This document shows positions 52,579 to 61,440 of a stretch of 64,000 nucleotides of DNA, one piece after another. Made by a program: the position numbers and the translations under genes. The stretch's first letter is position 1; the number at the start of each line of letters is the position of its first letter. The notes beneath the pieces are model-generated. The model was not told the DNA's origin. It worked only from the letters and a program-made list of their open reading frames with translations, and ran no database searches. This stretch comes from Streptomyces sp. NRRL S-337 (GTDB taxonomy: Bacteria; Actinomycetota; Actinomycetes; Streptomycetales; Streptomycetaceae). The stretch lies in assembly GCF_000720175.1 (NCBI RefSeq), contig NZ_JOIX01000057.1, forward strand, positions 22,455 through 86,454, read 5' to 3'.

Positions 52579-53355
52579 TCACGGCCGTACGAGCAGCTGG
52601 AACTCAAAGGCGTAGCGCGACGCCCGGTAGACGTGCGAGCCGAACTCCACGGCGCGTCCGGTGTCGTCGAAGGTCGTCCGCTGCATGGTGAGCAACGGAG
52701 CGCCCTCGGGCTCGTCGAGCCGCTGCCCCTCCTCCGCCGTGGCGGCCCGGGCGCCGACGGCCTGGCGGGCGCTGTGCAGGGTGATCCCGGCCGACCGCAT
52801 CACGCGGTACAGCCCGGTCTGCTCCAGTTCGGCGGTGTCCAGCTTGAGCAGGCCGGCGGGGAGGTGGTTGCGCAGGTGGGCGACCGGTTCGCCGTGGGTC
52901 AGCCGGAGCCGCTCGACCAGCGCGACCTCCGCGCCCTCGGCGATGCCCAGCGCCGCGGCGACCTCGGCATCGGCCTCGGTGGTGGTGTTGAGCAGCACCC
53001 GGGTGGCCGGCTTCTGCCCGGCCGCCTCCAGGTCGTCGTAGAGGCTGCTCAGCTCCAGCGGGCGCTTGACCTGGCTGTGCACGACCTGGGTGCCGATGCC
53101 GCGGCGGCGCACCAGCAGCCCCTTGTCGACCAGTGACTGGATGGCCTGGCGGACCGTGGGCCGGGACAGCCCGAGCCGGCCGGCCAGCTCGATCTCGTTG
53201 CCGAGCAGACTGCCGGGCGCCAGTTTGCCGGTCTCGATCGCCGCCTCCAGCTGCTGCGACAGCTGGAAATACAGCGGGACCGGACTGCTCCGGTCCACGC
53301 TGAACTGAACGGGGCTCTCGGCGCCCAGGGCTTGTTCCGTATCGCGTTTCCCCAC
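52579..53355 (-). CDS. GntR/HutC-family transcriptional regulator
   Basis: A 258-residue repressor. The winged-helix region has PVPLYFQLSQQLEAAIETG and GLSRPTVRQAIQSLVDKGLLVRRRGIGTQVV. The C-terminal UTRA/HutC effector domain runs from about residue 100 to the end. I use the GTG at 53355. A GTG 24 bases earlier is possible. It lies upstream of the sugar ABC operon on the same strand and probably releases the palindrome at 52492-52507 when sugar is present. Confidence 0.88.
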   Translation of the reverse strand: MGKRDTEQALGAESPVQFSVDRSSPVPLYFQLSQQLEAAIETGKLAPGSLLGNEIELAGRLGLSRPTVRQAIQSLVDKGLLVRRRGIGTQVVHSQVKRPLELSSLYDDLEAAGQKPATRVLLNTTTEADAEVAAALGIAEGAEVALVERLRLTHGEPVAHLRNHLPAGLLKLDTAELEQTGLYRVMRSAGITLHSARQAVGARAATAEEGQRLDEPEGAPLLTMQRTTFDDTGRAVEFGSHVYRASRYAFEFQLLVRP

Positions 53356-53444
53356 GTTCGCGAGCGTATCCGCCCGCACAGTTGACGGGAAGTCCGGAGG
53401 TCACATTGTCCGGACATGAGGGGCGACCGTAGGGCCGCGGCGGG

Positions 53445-54167
53445 CTACCAGGGCAGCGGGCGGCCGTCCCGGAAGAAGCCGCCCGTCGGGCCGTCGTCCG
53501 GCAGGGTCGCCGCGTGCACGACACCGGCCGCGCCCTCGGTCACCGGCCGGCCGCCCGGCCCGCCCATGTCGGTGGCCACCCAGCCCGGGCACACCGCGTT
53601 GACCAGCACGCCGTCGGCCCGCAGCTCGGCGGCCAGCATCCGGGTGAGCGCGTTGAGCGCCGCCTTGGACGCGGTGTACGCGGGGGTGCCGCCGCCCATG
53701 TTGGTCAGCGAGCCGGCCTCGCTGGAGACGTTGACCAGCCGCGGATGGTCCGAGGCGCGCAGCAGCGGGGCGAACGCGATCGCGGTGCGCCACGGCCCGT
53801 AGAGGTTGGTCTCGGCCACCTCGCGCACCCGCGCGAGATCGGCGGTGACGGCCCGCTGCCCGGTGTCGTAGCCGATGGCGGCGTTGTTGACCAGCACGTC
53901 CAGCCGGCCGAAGCGCTCGGCGACCTCGGCCGCGGCCGCCGCCACACCGGCGTCGTCGGTGACGTCCATGCGCAACGGCCGGACGTCCCGGCCCGCCCCG
54001 GGAGCGCCGCGCAGCTCCCCGGCCGCCCGCCGCACGTCGCCCGGCGAGCGTCCGGTCAGCAGCACCGTGTACCCGCGCGCCGCCAGCTGCCGGCACACCT
54101 CGCGGCCGATGCCGCGGGTGGCGCCGGTGACGAGGGCGACGGGACCGGGGGGAGGGTCGGCGTCCAT
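53445..54167 (-). CDS. Short-chain dehydrogenase/reductase
   Basis: A 240-residue classical SDR: NAD(P) motif TGATRGIG, VLVNNAAIG (NNAG variant), and the active site VNVSSEAGS with YTASK. Arg after TGATR suggests NADP(H). It is divergent from the LysR gene across 55 bp, so the LysR protein probably regulates it. The substrate is unknown. Confidence 0.9.
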   Translation of the reverse strand: MDADPPPGPVALVTGATRGIGREVCRQLAARGYTVLLTGRSPGDVRRAAGELRGAPGAGRDVRPLRMDVTDDAGVAAAAAEVAERFGRLDVLVNNAAIGYDTGQRAVTADLARVREVAETNLYGPWRTAIAFAPLLRASDHPRLVNVSSEAGSLTNMGGGTPAYTASKAALNALTRMLAAELRADGVLVNAVCPGWVATDMGGPGGRPVTEGAAGVVHAATLPDDGPTGGFFRDGRPLPW

Positions 54168-54222
54168 GGAGCCATCTTCCGTCCCCGACTTCCTGCGCGT
54201 CCAAGGCCGTTTCTGATAACCC

Positions 54223-55131
54223 ATGGCTATGGACGCTCATCTGCGGGACCTGCGCTACTTCGTCGCCACGGCCGAGGAGTTGAACTTCACCCGGGCCGCC
54301 GAGCGGCTGTTCATCTCCCAGCCGGGGCTGAGCAAGCAGATCCGGCAGCTGGAGGACGGCCTGCGGGTCAGGCTGTTCGACCGCGACCGGCGCACGGTGA
54401 CGCTGACCGCGTCCGGTGCCGCGCTGCTGCCCAGGGCCCGGGAGCTGGTCCAGCTCTGGGACGAGGCGCAGCGTGCGGTCAGCGACGCGGCCGCCGCCGA
54501 GGCCGCCGTGCTCACCTTGGGCATCTCGACGAGCACCGGCCGCGGACTGCTCCCCGCGATCCGCGCGCGGCTCGCCGAGCGCCGCCCCAACTGGCGCCTC
54601 CAGGTGCGGCAGATCGACTTGGCGGACGCCAGCGCCGGGCTCGCGGGCGGCGAGACGGACCTGGCGCTGCTGTGGCTGCCGTTCCCCGGGCAGGAGGCGT
54701 TCGCCGTGCAGGTCGTGGCGACCGAACCGCGGTGGGTGGCGCTGCCGGCCGGCCACCGGCTCGCGGCGGCCGCCGAGATCCCGTTCGCCGCGCTGCTCGA
54801 CGACCCGTTCCTGGCACTGCCGGAATCCGCGGGGGTGCTGCGGGACCACTGGCTCGCGGTGGACGAACGGGGCGGCCGGCCGGTGCGCATCGGCGGGGTG
54901 GTCGCCAACGCGGACGAGACCTTCGAGGCGGTGGCCGAGGGCCTGGGGGTGGCCCTGCTGGCGGCCGGGAACGCCGCGATCTACCGGCGTCCCGGCGTCG
55001 TCGCCCGCCCCGTCACCGGCCTGCCCCCCTCCCGACTCGCGCTGGTCCGCCGCCCGGACGACCACCGCACCGTGCTGCGCGACGTCCTCGACGCCGTCCG
55101 GCACCACGAGCCACCGCCCGCCACCCCCTGA
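54223..55131 (+). CDS. LysR-type transcriptional regulator
   Basis: A 302-residue LTTR with N-terminal HTH (LRYFVATAEELNFTRAAERL, FISQPGLSKQIRQLEDGL) and an effector-binding C-domain. It starts at MAMDAH. A second ATG six bases later is equally plausible. The divergent arrangement with the SDR gene is the classical LysR-target layout. The 55-bp intergenic region should hold its binding site. Confidence 0.9.
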   Translation: MAMDAHLRDLRYFVATAEELNFTRAAERLFISQPGLSKQIRQLEDGLRVRLFDRDRRTVTLTASGAALLPRARELVQLWDEAQRAVSDAAAAEAAVLTLGISTSTGRGLLPAIRARLAERRPNWRLQVRQIDLADASAGLAGGETDLALLWLPFPGQEAFAVQVVATEPRWVALPAGHRLAAAAEIPFAALLDDPFLALPESAGVLRDHWLAVDERGGRPVRIGGVVANADETFEAVAEGLGVALLAAGNAAIYRRPGVVARPVTGLPPSRLALVRRPDDHRTVLRDVLDAVRHHEPPPATP

Positions 55132-55179
55132 CCGGCCACCCCCGTCCGCACGTCAGCACGTCAGCTGTGAGGAGTTCCC

Positions 55180-55539
55180 ATGTCCGTACGCCGGGTCGTC
55201 CCCGACCTCCGGTCGACCGCCCTTGAGGAGAACCGCGACTTCTACGGGTTGCTCGGCCTGGAGGAGGTCATGAACCAGGGCTGGGTCATGACACTGGCCT
55301 CGCCGGCCAACCCCACCGCCCAGCTCACCTTCCTGACCGCGGACCGGACCGCTCCGGTCATCCCCGACCTCAGCATCGAGGTCGAGGACGTGGACGCGGT
55401 GCACGCCGCCCTGCGGGCCGCGGGCGCCACCATCGTCCGGCCCCTCGCGGACGAGGAGTGGGGCGTACGCCGCTTCTTCGTCCGCGACCCGGACGGACGG
55501 ATCGTCAACGTCCTCGGGCACACGGTCAGTCGTCCCTGA
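55180..55539 (+). CDS. VOC/glyoxalase-fold protein
   Basis: A 119-residue protein with one beta-alpha-beta-beta-beta pair type fold: ENRDFYGLLGLEEV near the start, and FVRDPDGRIVNVLGH near the end carrying the second metal-site region. Function within the vicinal-oxygen-chelate superfamily is open (isomerase, resistance protein or extradiol-type). It lies 48 bp after the LysR gene and may be part of its regulon. Confidence 0.82.
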   Translation: MSVRRVVPDLRSTALEENRDFYGLLGLEEVMNQGWVMTLASPANPTAQLTFLTADRTAPVIPDLSIEVEDVDAVHAALRAAGATIVRPLADEEWGVRRFFVRDPDGRIVNVLGHTVSRP

Positions 55540-56686
55540 CGGCGAACGGACCGCCGTCCCCGAAGACCCGCTCGGCGAACCGCTCGCCGATACGGCGATG
55601 ACCGGCCGGGTCCGGGTGGAGCGCGTCGGGCAGCGGCAGTTCGGCGTGGTCCGCCTCGCCGTAGAGCACACGGCCGTCGAGGTAGTGCAGGTTCGGGTCG
55701 TCGACCGCCCGCGCGGCGGTGATCCGGGCCAGCTCGTCCCGGATGCGGTTCAGCGTGAGGCGCCCGGGGTCCTTGGGGTCGCCGAGGGCCGTGAAGCGCA
55801 GCGTCCCCGAGCTGAAGTCCGGCGCGCCGGGCCCGGGGGTGTCCTCGTGGACCGGGCACAGGACGGCCGACACGACCAGCAGCGGCACGGTCGGGTGCCC
55901 GTCGCGGATCGTGTCGAGGAAGCCGTGGACCGCCGGCCCGAAGGCGCGCAGCCGCATCAGGTCGTGGCCGACCAGATTGATGCCGATCTTGACGCTGATC
56001 AGGTCCGCGGGGGTGTCCCGCATGGCGCGGGCGGTGAACGGGTCCAGCAGGGCGTTGCCGCCGAAGCCGAGGTTGATCAGCTCCACCCTGCCGCGGGCGG
56101 CGGCCAGCGCCGGCCAGGTCTCGGTGGGCCCTTCGGCGGAGGAGCCGTGGCTGATCGAGCTGCCGTGGTGCAGCCAGACCCGTCGGCCGCGGTCCGGGGC
56201 GGGCTCGACCGGTGCGTCGGTGCGCAGCGCGATCAGCTCGGTGGTCTCCGTCTGCGGCAGCCAGATCTCGATGTCCTTCACGCCGGCGGCCAGATCGGTG
56301 AACCGGAGGGTGCCGGGCGGGCCGGGGCGGGTGACGATCGCCATGGTGGCCATGTCGATGGTGCGGACGTTGCCGGCCGCGACACGGGCCCGGGCGGTGA
56401 ACCGGCCGTCCACGACCAGGTCGTAGGCGCCGTCCGGCTGGGGCGGGGCGCCCTCGTAGACCGTCTTCGTGGGGAGCGTGTCCAGCTCGACGGTGGTGGC
56501 GCGGGTGCGGAAGACCAGCCGTACGCCGGAGGGCTGGGACTCGACCATGGAGAGGTAGTCGTCGGGCCACTGCTGACGGGCCCACGCGGGCAGCCGGTGC
56601 GGCAGCACGCCGTGCGCGGTGCGCTCCACCTCCAGGGCGCCGCGCAGGAGGTGCGGTTCCACGGGGGTGGTGATCCAGTCGGTCAC
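55526..56686 (-). CDS. SGNH/GDSL-type esterase
   Basis: A 386-residue cytoplasmic SGNH enzyme. A beta-sandwich front domain (about 1-170) is followed by WLHHGSSISHG (nucleophile Ser, GSS replacing GDS), NLGFGGNALL, IGINLVGHD (block III) and the terminal DALHPDPAGH (Asp/His). No signal peptide. Such two-domain proteins are acetyl-xylan/carbohydrate esterase-like. Its end overlaps the convergent VOC gene by 14 bp. Confidence 0.85.
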   Translation of the reverse strand: MTDWITTPVEPHLLRGALEVERTAHGVLPHRLPAWARQQWPDDYLSMVESQPSGVRLVFRTRATTVELDTLPTKTVYEGAPPQPDGAYDLVVDGRFTARARVAAGNVRTIDMATMAIVTRPGPPGTLRFTDLAAGVKDIEIWLPQTETTELIALRTDAPVEPAPDRGRRVWLHHGSSISHGSSAEGPTETWPALAAARGRVELINLGFGGNALLDPFTARAMRDTPADLISVKIGINLVGHDLMRLRAFGPAVHGFLDTIRDGHPTVPLLVVSAVLCPVHEDTPGPGAPDFSSGTLRFTALGDPKDPGRLTLNRIRDELARITAARAVDDPNLHYLDGRVLYGEADHAELPLPDALHPDPAGHRRIGERFAERVFGDGGPFAVRDD

Positions 56687-56791
56687 GCTGGCCTGCCTGC
56701 GGGGCTCGGAAACGTCCTGAGGACGCCGTCGATGGGAAGGATCATGATGACCAGCCTTCCCGCCGGATGCCCGTTTCGCACCCGCTTTTCC

Positions 56792-57436
56792 TCAGCCACC
56801 GCCGGCCGGAGCGTTGCCGGCCGGCCCGCTGCCGGCCGGTCCGTCACCTGCCGGACCGTTGTCCACCGGTCTGCCGTCTGCCGGTCCGCTGCCCGCCGGG
56901 CCGTCGCCTGTCGGGCCGTCGCCTGTCGGGCCGTTGAGGGACAGCACCGTGCCCTGCGCCACCGCACACAGGCGCTCGGTGCCGTCCGCGTCGAGCACCG
57001 TCAGATCGCACCGGCACACGGCCTGCCGGCGGCCGGCGTGCACGACGTCGGCGCGGGCGCGGAGCGTACGGCCGCGCGCCGGCCGCAGGTACTGGATCGA
57101 GAAGCCGCCGGTGACGATGGCCGGGCCCAGGGCGGTGGCCGCGGCGAACGTCAGGGTGTTGTCGGCTGCGTACGACAGCACCCCGCCGTGCACGAACCCG
57201 TACTGCTGCAGCAGTTCCTCACGGATGTCCAGCTCCAGCGTCGCCCCACCGTCCCCGAACGCGGTGAGCCGTGCCCGCAGCAGCCTGCTGAACGGCTGCT
57301 CGTCCAGGCCCTTTTGGGCCGCCGCGAGAGCGAAGGCCGGGGCGGGATCGCAGGCCGCGGCGGGATCGGCGGCTGCGTCGTGATCGGAGGCCGCGGCGGG
57401 ATCGCGGTCGACGCCCGCCCGCTCGGTGTCCGTCAT
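56792..57436 (-). CDS. PaaI-type hotdog thioesterase with repetitive tails
   Basis: A 214-residue protein. The middle (about 40-165) is a hotdog thioesterase with HGGVLSYAADNTLTFAAATA as the active-site helix. The first about 38 residues are Asp/Ala/Pro repeats, and the last about 45 are Gly-Pro-Ala/Thr-Gly-Asp repeats from slippage-prone DNA (56800-56935). It should hydrolyse an aryl- or phenylacetyl-CoA. Its start sits inside the stop of the PheC-like gene (TGATG), so they are coupled. Confidence 0.82.
   Translation of the reverse strand: MTDTERAGVDRDPAAASDHDAAADPAAACDPAPAFALAAAQKGLDEQPFSRLLRARLTAFGDGGATLELDIREELLQQYGFVHGGVLSYAADNTLTFAAATALGPAIVTGGFSIQYLRPARGRTLRARADVVHAGRRQAVCRCDLTVLDADGTERLCAVAQGTVLSLNGPTGDGPTGDGPAGSGPADGRPVDNGPAGDGPAGSGPAGNAPAGGG
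56806..56940. repeat. GC-rich short tandem repeats coding for a Gly/Pro tail
   Basis: Words of the type gccggccggtcc, gcctgtcgggccgtc and gccggtccgctg recur about ten times, coding on the minus strand for G-P-x-G-D/S units. Length changes stay in frame at multiples of three. No structural role is visible. Confidence 0.75.
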
Positions 57437-58263
57437 CACTCCCCCATCCAGGCGTTCTCGTACTTCCGGTAGGTGCCGTCATGGGTGGCCAGATGCACCC
57501 ACTGGTTCACATAGGCCGTGAAGTCGTGGTCGCCCCGGGGCAGCGCATAGGCCTTCTCGGAGAAGGTGAAGGGCTTGTCGGGGTGGACCGAGCAGAGTTC
57601 GGGGTGGAGCTTCGCCTGATAGCGGGTCTCGCTGGCGTCGGTCATCATCACGTCAGCGCGGCCCGCGATGATCTCTTGAAAGATCGTGGTGTTGTCCGGA
57701 TGGACCTTCAGGGTCGCGTGCTTGATGTGGGCGCGGGCGAACTCCTCATTGGTACCGCCCGGGTTGACGATGACGGTCGTGCCGGGGCGGTCGATCTGCT
57801 CCAGGGTGCCGTACTTGTCCTTGTCCGCACAGCGCACGATCGGGGTCTTGCCGTCCGTGCGGGTGGGCTCGCTGAAGGCGACCGAACGGGCCCGGGCCAG
57901 GGTGATCGAGACGCCGCCCATGGCGATGTCGCAGCGCCCGGCCGACAGGTCGCCGACCAGGCCGGCCCAGGTGGACGGGACGTAACGGGGCTCGGCGTCC
58001 AGGCTCCGGGCGAGGTCCCGGGCCATGTCGATGTCCACACCGCGGTAGCTGCCGGTGCCGGGGTCGCGGTAGCTGAAGGGTCGGTAGTCGCCGGTGGTGC
58101 ACACCCGCAGCACCCCGCGCCGCGGCACGGTGTCGAGCGCCGACGCCTGCCGCCCGTGGGCGGGGGCCGGCTTCCGTGCCGGGGCGGCCCCGGACGCCGC
58201 CGGGGCGGCCGCGGTGACGGCGAGCAGACAGGCGAGGGCGGAGAGGGTGACGGCACGCTTCAT
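57436..58263 (-). CDS. Secreted cyclohexadienyl-dehydratase-like (PheC) / binding-protein-fold protein
   Basis: A 275-residue protein. The signal peptide is cleaved near residues 26-28. The mature part follows the PheC pattern closely: LDTVPRRGVLRVCTTGDYRPFSY, AGRCDIAMGGVSITLARARSVAFSEP, VNPGGTNEEFARAH, DNTTIFQEIIAGRADVMMTDASE and AKLHPELCSVHPDKPF. PheC converts prephenate or arogenate to phenylpyruvate or phenylalanine outside the membrane. Binding-protein function without a transporter partner is the alternative. GGAG precedes the ATG. Confidence 0.8.
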   Translation of the reverse strand: MKRAVTLSALACLLAVTAAAPAASGAAPARKPAPAHGRQASALDTVPRRGVLRVCTTGDYRPFSYRDPGTGSYRGVDIDMARDLARSLDAEPRYVPSTWAGLVGDLSAGRCDIAMGGVSITLARARSVAFSEPTRTDGKTPIVRCADKDKYGTLEQIDRPGTTVIVNPGGTNEEFARAHIKHATLKVHPDNTTIFQEIIAGRADVMMTDASETRYQAKLHPELCSVHPDKPFTFSEKAYALPRGDHDFTAYVNQWVHLATHDGTYRKYENAWMGE

Positions 58264-58526
58264 CGGGTCTCCTGGGGCTCCTTGGGCTGCGGGGCGCGGG
58301 GCTGACGCCTCGTCGGGTGATCGCGCGCTCAGCCTGGCAGAGCCGGTGATCGGCGTGAAGCCCCTGCCCGGGGAACGGGACGGGCGGCGGACCTGCCGTA
58401 CGGGGGGATGCGACCCGGCCAACCACAGCCCCGTCGGTCCGGCGAACCGTCAGCCCGTCAGGCCGTAGGCGGCAGACCGTAGGCGGCAGGCCGCAAACTC
58501 AGCGACCCGTCAGCCCGCGAGGCCCG

Positions 58527-59192
58527 TCAGCCGCCGTACAACACACTCTCCTCGTCCGCCGCCCCGTCCGGGGTGGCTTCGGCGAGACGGGCGAGGAGCT
58601 CGGCGGCGCGCTTGGCGACGGTGTCGCGGTCGCCTTCGGAGAGGGCGGCGCCCATGCCGACGGCGACCGCGCCGGCGGCGATCCACTCGGGCGCGCTGTC
58701 GACCGTCACCCCGCCGGTCGGCAGCAGCGGCGCCTGCGGCAGCGCCGCGCGGACCTCCGTGAGCCAGGACGGGTCGTGGGTCGAGGCGGGGAAGAGCTTG
58801 AGGGCGTCCGCGCCGAGCTCCAGGGCGCGGACCATTTCGGTGGGCGTCGAGACGCCGGGGAAGACCGGGACACCGTAGCGGTGGGCGGTGCGGATGACCT
58901 CGGGGTCCAGGCTGGGCGAGACCAGGAAGCGGGCGCCGGCGTCGACCGCCATCCGGGCCGACATCGCGTCAAGGACCGTGCCCGCGCCGATGACCGCGTC
59001 CTCACCCAGCTCACGCGTCAGGGTCGTGACCGCCTCCAGGGCGAAGGGGGTGGTCAGGGATATCTCCAGGGTCGTGATGCCGGCCGACAGCAAGGTGTCG
59101 GCGGTGGCGCTCGCCTCGTCGTAGGTCTTGCTGCGAACGATGGCGAATACGCGCTGCGCCAGTGCGGCCCGGGTGATCTCCCAGCGATACAC
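58527..59192 (-). CDS. eda: 2-keto-3-deoxy-6-phosphogluconate / 4-hydroxy-2-oxoglutarate aldolase
   Basis: A 221-residue class I aldolase: TLEISLTTP carries the catalytic Glu, GAGTVLD is the phosphate loop, VFPGVSTPTEMVRAL follows, and the Schiff-base Lys132 is in ADALKLFPAS. It cleaves KDPG to pyruvate and glyceraldehyde-3-phosphate (Entner-Doudoroff or uronate catabolism). GTG start with GAAGGA 12 bases upstream. Confidence 0.88.
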   Translation of the reverse strand: MYRWEITRAALAQRVFAIVRSKTYDEASATADTLLSAGITTLEISLTTPFALEAVTTLTRELGEDAVIGAGTVLDAMSARMAVDAGARFLVSPSLDPEVIRTAHRYGVPVFPGVSTPTEMVRALELGADALKLFPASTHDPSWLTEVRAALPQAPLLPTGGVTVDSAPEWIAAGAVAVGMGAALSEGDRDTVAKRAAELLARLAEATPDGAADEESVLYGG

Positions 59193-59535
59193 GGCAGTTC
59201 GCCGTCCTTCCTTGTCTGCGACACACCATGCCGGACCGCCCGGCCATGGCGGATACGGCACTTTCCCGGGCGTGCCGCAGCAGCTGACCCCACATGGTCC
59301 CTTGTCCGCCGATGCCCGCCCGCTCCTCGTTTCCACCGAAACGCTACCGGGAACCACCGACAATCCTCTCTCGGGGGGTGCGCCCCGCGCGCCCCTTCTG
59401 CCAAGAAATGCGAGAAGAGCGAGGTCAGAGGGGGCGCACGGCGAAGCGGCGGCCGGGGTGCGCAAGGCACCCCGACCGCCGCGGCGGATGGTGTCAGGGT
59501 CGTTCGGGCGACCCCGTGCGCCGGCTGAGCCGGTC

Positions 59536-59973
59536 TCAGCAGTTGCGGTCGACCAGCTCGAACGTGGAGTAGTGGTCGGCGGTGTAGTAGTCCTCGTCCT
59601 TCTTCTCGCCGGCCACGATGCGCCGGGCACCGCGGTCGGGCGAGCCCGGGGTGATGACCGTGTACTCGTGGTAGTAGCCGGTGTTCTGCTTCGGCAGGAC
59701 GCCCTCGCGGTTGTCGAAGACCGTCCCGTCCTTCGGGTACGGGAAGGGGCCGCCCTTGGCGATCAGGTCGAGGGTGTCATGTGCCTGCGAGGGCAGCTTG
59801 GAGTAGCAGGTGCTGCCGACGTCCTTGACGTGCACGGCCGTTGCGTACGCCGTCGTGGCGTGCGAGGCGGCCGGGCCGGCGGGGGTGGCGGCGACCGCGG
59901 TCCCGCCGAGGAGAAGGGCCGATGCGAGGGCGCCCGCGGCGCCCATCCTGGTAATCCGTGGGGGGATTCTCAT
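59536..59973 (-). CDS. Secreted guanyl-specific ribonuclease (RNase Sa type)
   Basis: A 145-residue exported RNase. The signal peptide ends near AVAATPAG. The mature domain keeps RNase Sa landmarks: FPYPKDGTVFDNREGVLP with Glu90, YYHEYTVITPGSPDRGARRI with the catalytic Arg, and EDYYTADHYSTFELVD with His134. Cys56 and Cys145 match the single disulfide. It cuts RNA after guanosine. No barstar-like inhibitor gene is adjacent. A GGGGG stretch precedes the ATG. Confidence 0.93.
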   Translation of the reverse strand: MRIPPRITRMGAAGALASALLLGGTAVAATPAGPAASHATTAYATAVHVKDVGSTCYSKLPSQAHDTLDLIAKGGPFPYPKDGTVFDNREGVLPKQNTGYYHEYTVITPGSPDRGARRIVAGEKKDEDYYTADHYSTFELVDRNC

Positions 59974-60201
59974 GTCTCCCAGAATGACGCGCGTAGACAT
60001 GGCCCTGTCAATCCCAAGGGGCGGATGTTTCCCCGGAGTTCACACGGTCACCCCAACTGGAAGCCCGAAAAATCACGATGTCCCCTTCGGCCCCCACCAG
60101 GCATGATGAGCGCGCGGACGATCACCGAGGGCGTGAGCGGACCGACGGTGCCACGGACGGTCCGTCAGCACCGTGCGCGACAACAAGAGGGAGGGTTTTC
60201 C

Positions 60202-60609
60202 ATGCGGGTCAAGGACTTCGACCACCTGGTACTCAAGGTGCGGGACATCGAGCGGGCACTGGACTTCTACTGCGGTCCGCTCGGACTGGAACCGGTGCGG
60301 GTCGAGGAGTGGCGGGCCGGCAAGGCCCCGTTCCCGTCGGTGCGGATCAACCCCGTCACCATCATCGACCTGATCACCCACCCCGAGGACGAGGCGGGCG
60401 CGGCGCCGGCCACCAACGTGGACCACATCTGTCTGGTCGTGGACCCGCTGGACTGGCAGGAGGTCATCGACTCCGGCGTCTTCACCGTCCTGGAGGGCCC
60501 GGTCGGCCGCTACGGCGCGCGCGGCGATGCCCAGTCGATCTACGTACAGGACCCGGACGGCAACACCGTCGAACTGCGGTGGTACCCGGAGGACGCGGAC
60601 CGGTCCTGA
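60202..60609 (+). CDS. VOC-family (glyoxalase/bleomycin-resistance) protein
   Basis: A 135-residue VOC protein: DFDHLVLKVRDIERALDFYCGPLGLEPVRVE is the first metal-binding half. NVDHICLVVD and IYVQDPDGNTVELRWYP complete the second. The ATG follows GAGGG. It may bind or detoxify a small molecule. The metal residues (His in DHL and DHI, Glu in VELRW) are present. Confidence 0.85.
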   Translation: MRVKDFDHLVLKVRDIERALDFYCGPLGLEPVRVEEWRAGKAPFPSVRINPVTIIDLITHPEDEAGAAPATNVDHICLVVDPLDWQEVIDSGVFTVLEGPVGRYGARGDAQSIYVQDPDGNTVELRWYPEDADRS

Positions 60610-60720
60610 CCGGGGGCCGGACACGGAACGCCGGACAGGGAAATTCCGGAGGGGTCCTCGGGGGATTCCGGACGGGACCCCTTGGGGGAGTCCGGACGGG
60701 ACCCCTCGTCGGGGGCCGGG
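60610..60720. repeat. GC-rich repeats/terminator-like sequence after the VOC gene
   Basis: The words TCCGGACGGGACCCC and GGGGGAGTCCGGACGGG recur three times in about 80 bp, giving several possible hairpins. It is a likely transcription end for the VOC gene. Confidence 0.5.
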
Positions 60721-60721
60721 C

Positions 60722-60740
60722 TTTTGCCTCTGAGGCAAAA
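60722..60740. promoter_or_regulatory. Palindromic operator of the XRE-cupin gene
   Basis: TTTTGCCTC-T-GAGGCAAAA is a perfect 9-bp inverted repeat, followed by a second half-site TTTTGCC at 60743-60749. It lies 38 bp before the XRE-cupin start. The spacing fits autoregulation. Confidence 0.8.
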
Positions 60741-60778
60741 CTTTTGCCCGTCAGGCCGCATATCGCTATACCGGTGAT

Positions 60779-61405
60779 ATGTCCGAGCTCCCCGACGAGC
60801 CTCCCGGCGTTCCGCCGGCCGAGCTCCCCACCGTCGCGCCGCGCCTGCGTGACCTGCGGCGACGCAGTGGTCTCACGCTGGAGACGGCGGCCCGGCTGGT
60901 CGGGCTGTCGCCCGCGCACCTGTCCCGCCTGGAGACCGGCCGGCGCCAGCCCTCGCTGCCGATGCTGCTGGCGCTCGCGCGGACGTACGGAACAACGGTA
61001 TCCGACCTGCTCGGCGAGACCGCCCCGGAGCGGGACCCCATCGTCCGGGCGGACCGCGCCGAGCCCTCGGAGGCCGGCGGCTGGACGTACTGGACCGTGG
61101 GCGGCGCCGGCCGCGCCATGCAGGCGCTCCGGGTGCACGTGCCGCAACGCGCGCAGGGCGAGCTGGTGCGGGTGCATCCCGGCGAGGAGTGGCTCTACGT
61201 CCTCAAGGGACGGCTGCGGCTGACGCTCGGTGCGGCGGCGCATGTGCTGGCCCCGGGGGACGCGGCGCACTTCGACTCGCTCACCCCGCACCGGATCGCC
61301 GCCGACTCCCGGGGCGGCACGGAACTCCTGTTCGTCCACACGCTGCTGCAGAGCGGCGCCGCCGAGTTGTGCCTGGGCGACGACGCGAGGTACCGCGGCG
61401 TGTGA
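60779..61405 (+). CDS. XRE-family regulator with cupin domain
   Basis: A 208-residue protein: HTH about residues 22-78 (LRDLRRRSGLTLETAARLVG, SPAHLSRLETGRRQPSLPMLLALARTYG) and a cupin sensor in the second half (RVHPGEEWLYVLKGRLRL, PGDAAHFDSLTPHRI). Such proteins repress small catabolic or transport genes and sense a ligand in the cupin. The next gene codes for a small membrane protein that usually travels with it. Confidence 0.9.
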   Translation: MSELPDEPPGVPPAELPTVAPRLRDLRRRSGLTLETAARLVGLSPAHLSRLETGRRQPSLPMLLALARTYGTTVSDLLGETAPERDPIVRADRAEPSEAGGWTYWTVGGAGRAMQALRVHVPQRAQGELVRVHPGEEWLYVLKGRLRLTLGAAAHVLAPGDAAHFDSLTPHRIAADSRGGTELLFVHTLLQSGAAELCLGDDARYRGV

Positions 61406-61440
61406 GCCCGCGCGCCGCCCGAACGAAAGGACCGTACGCC

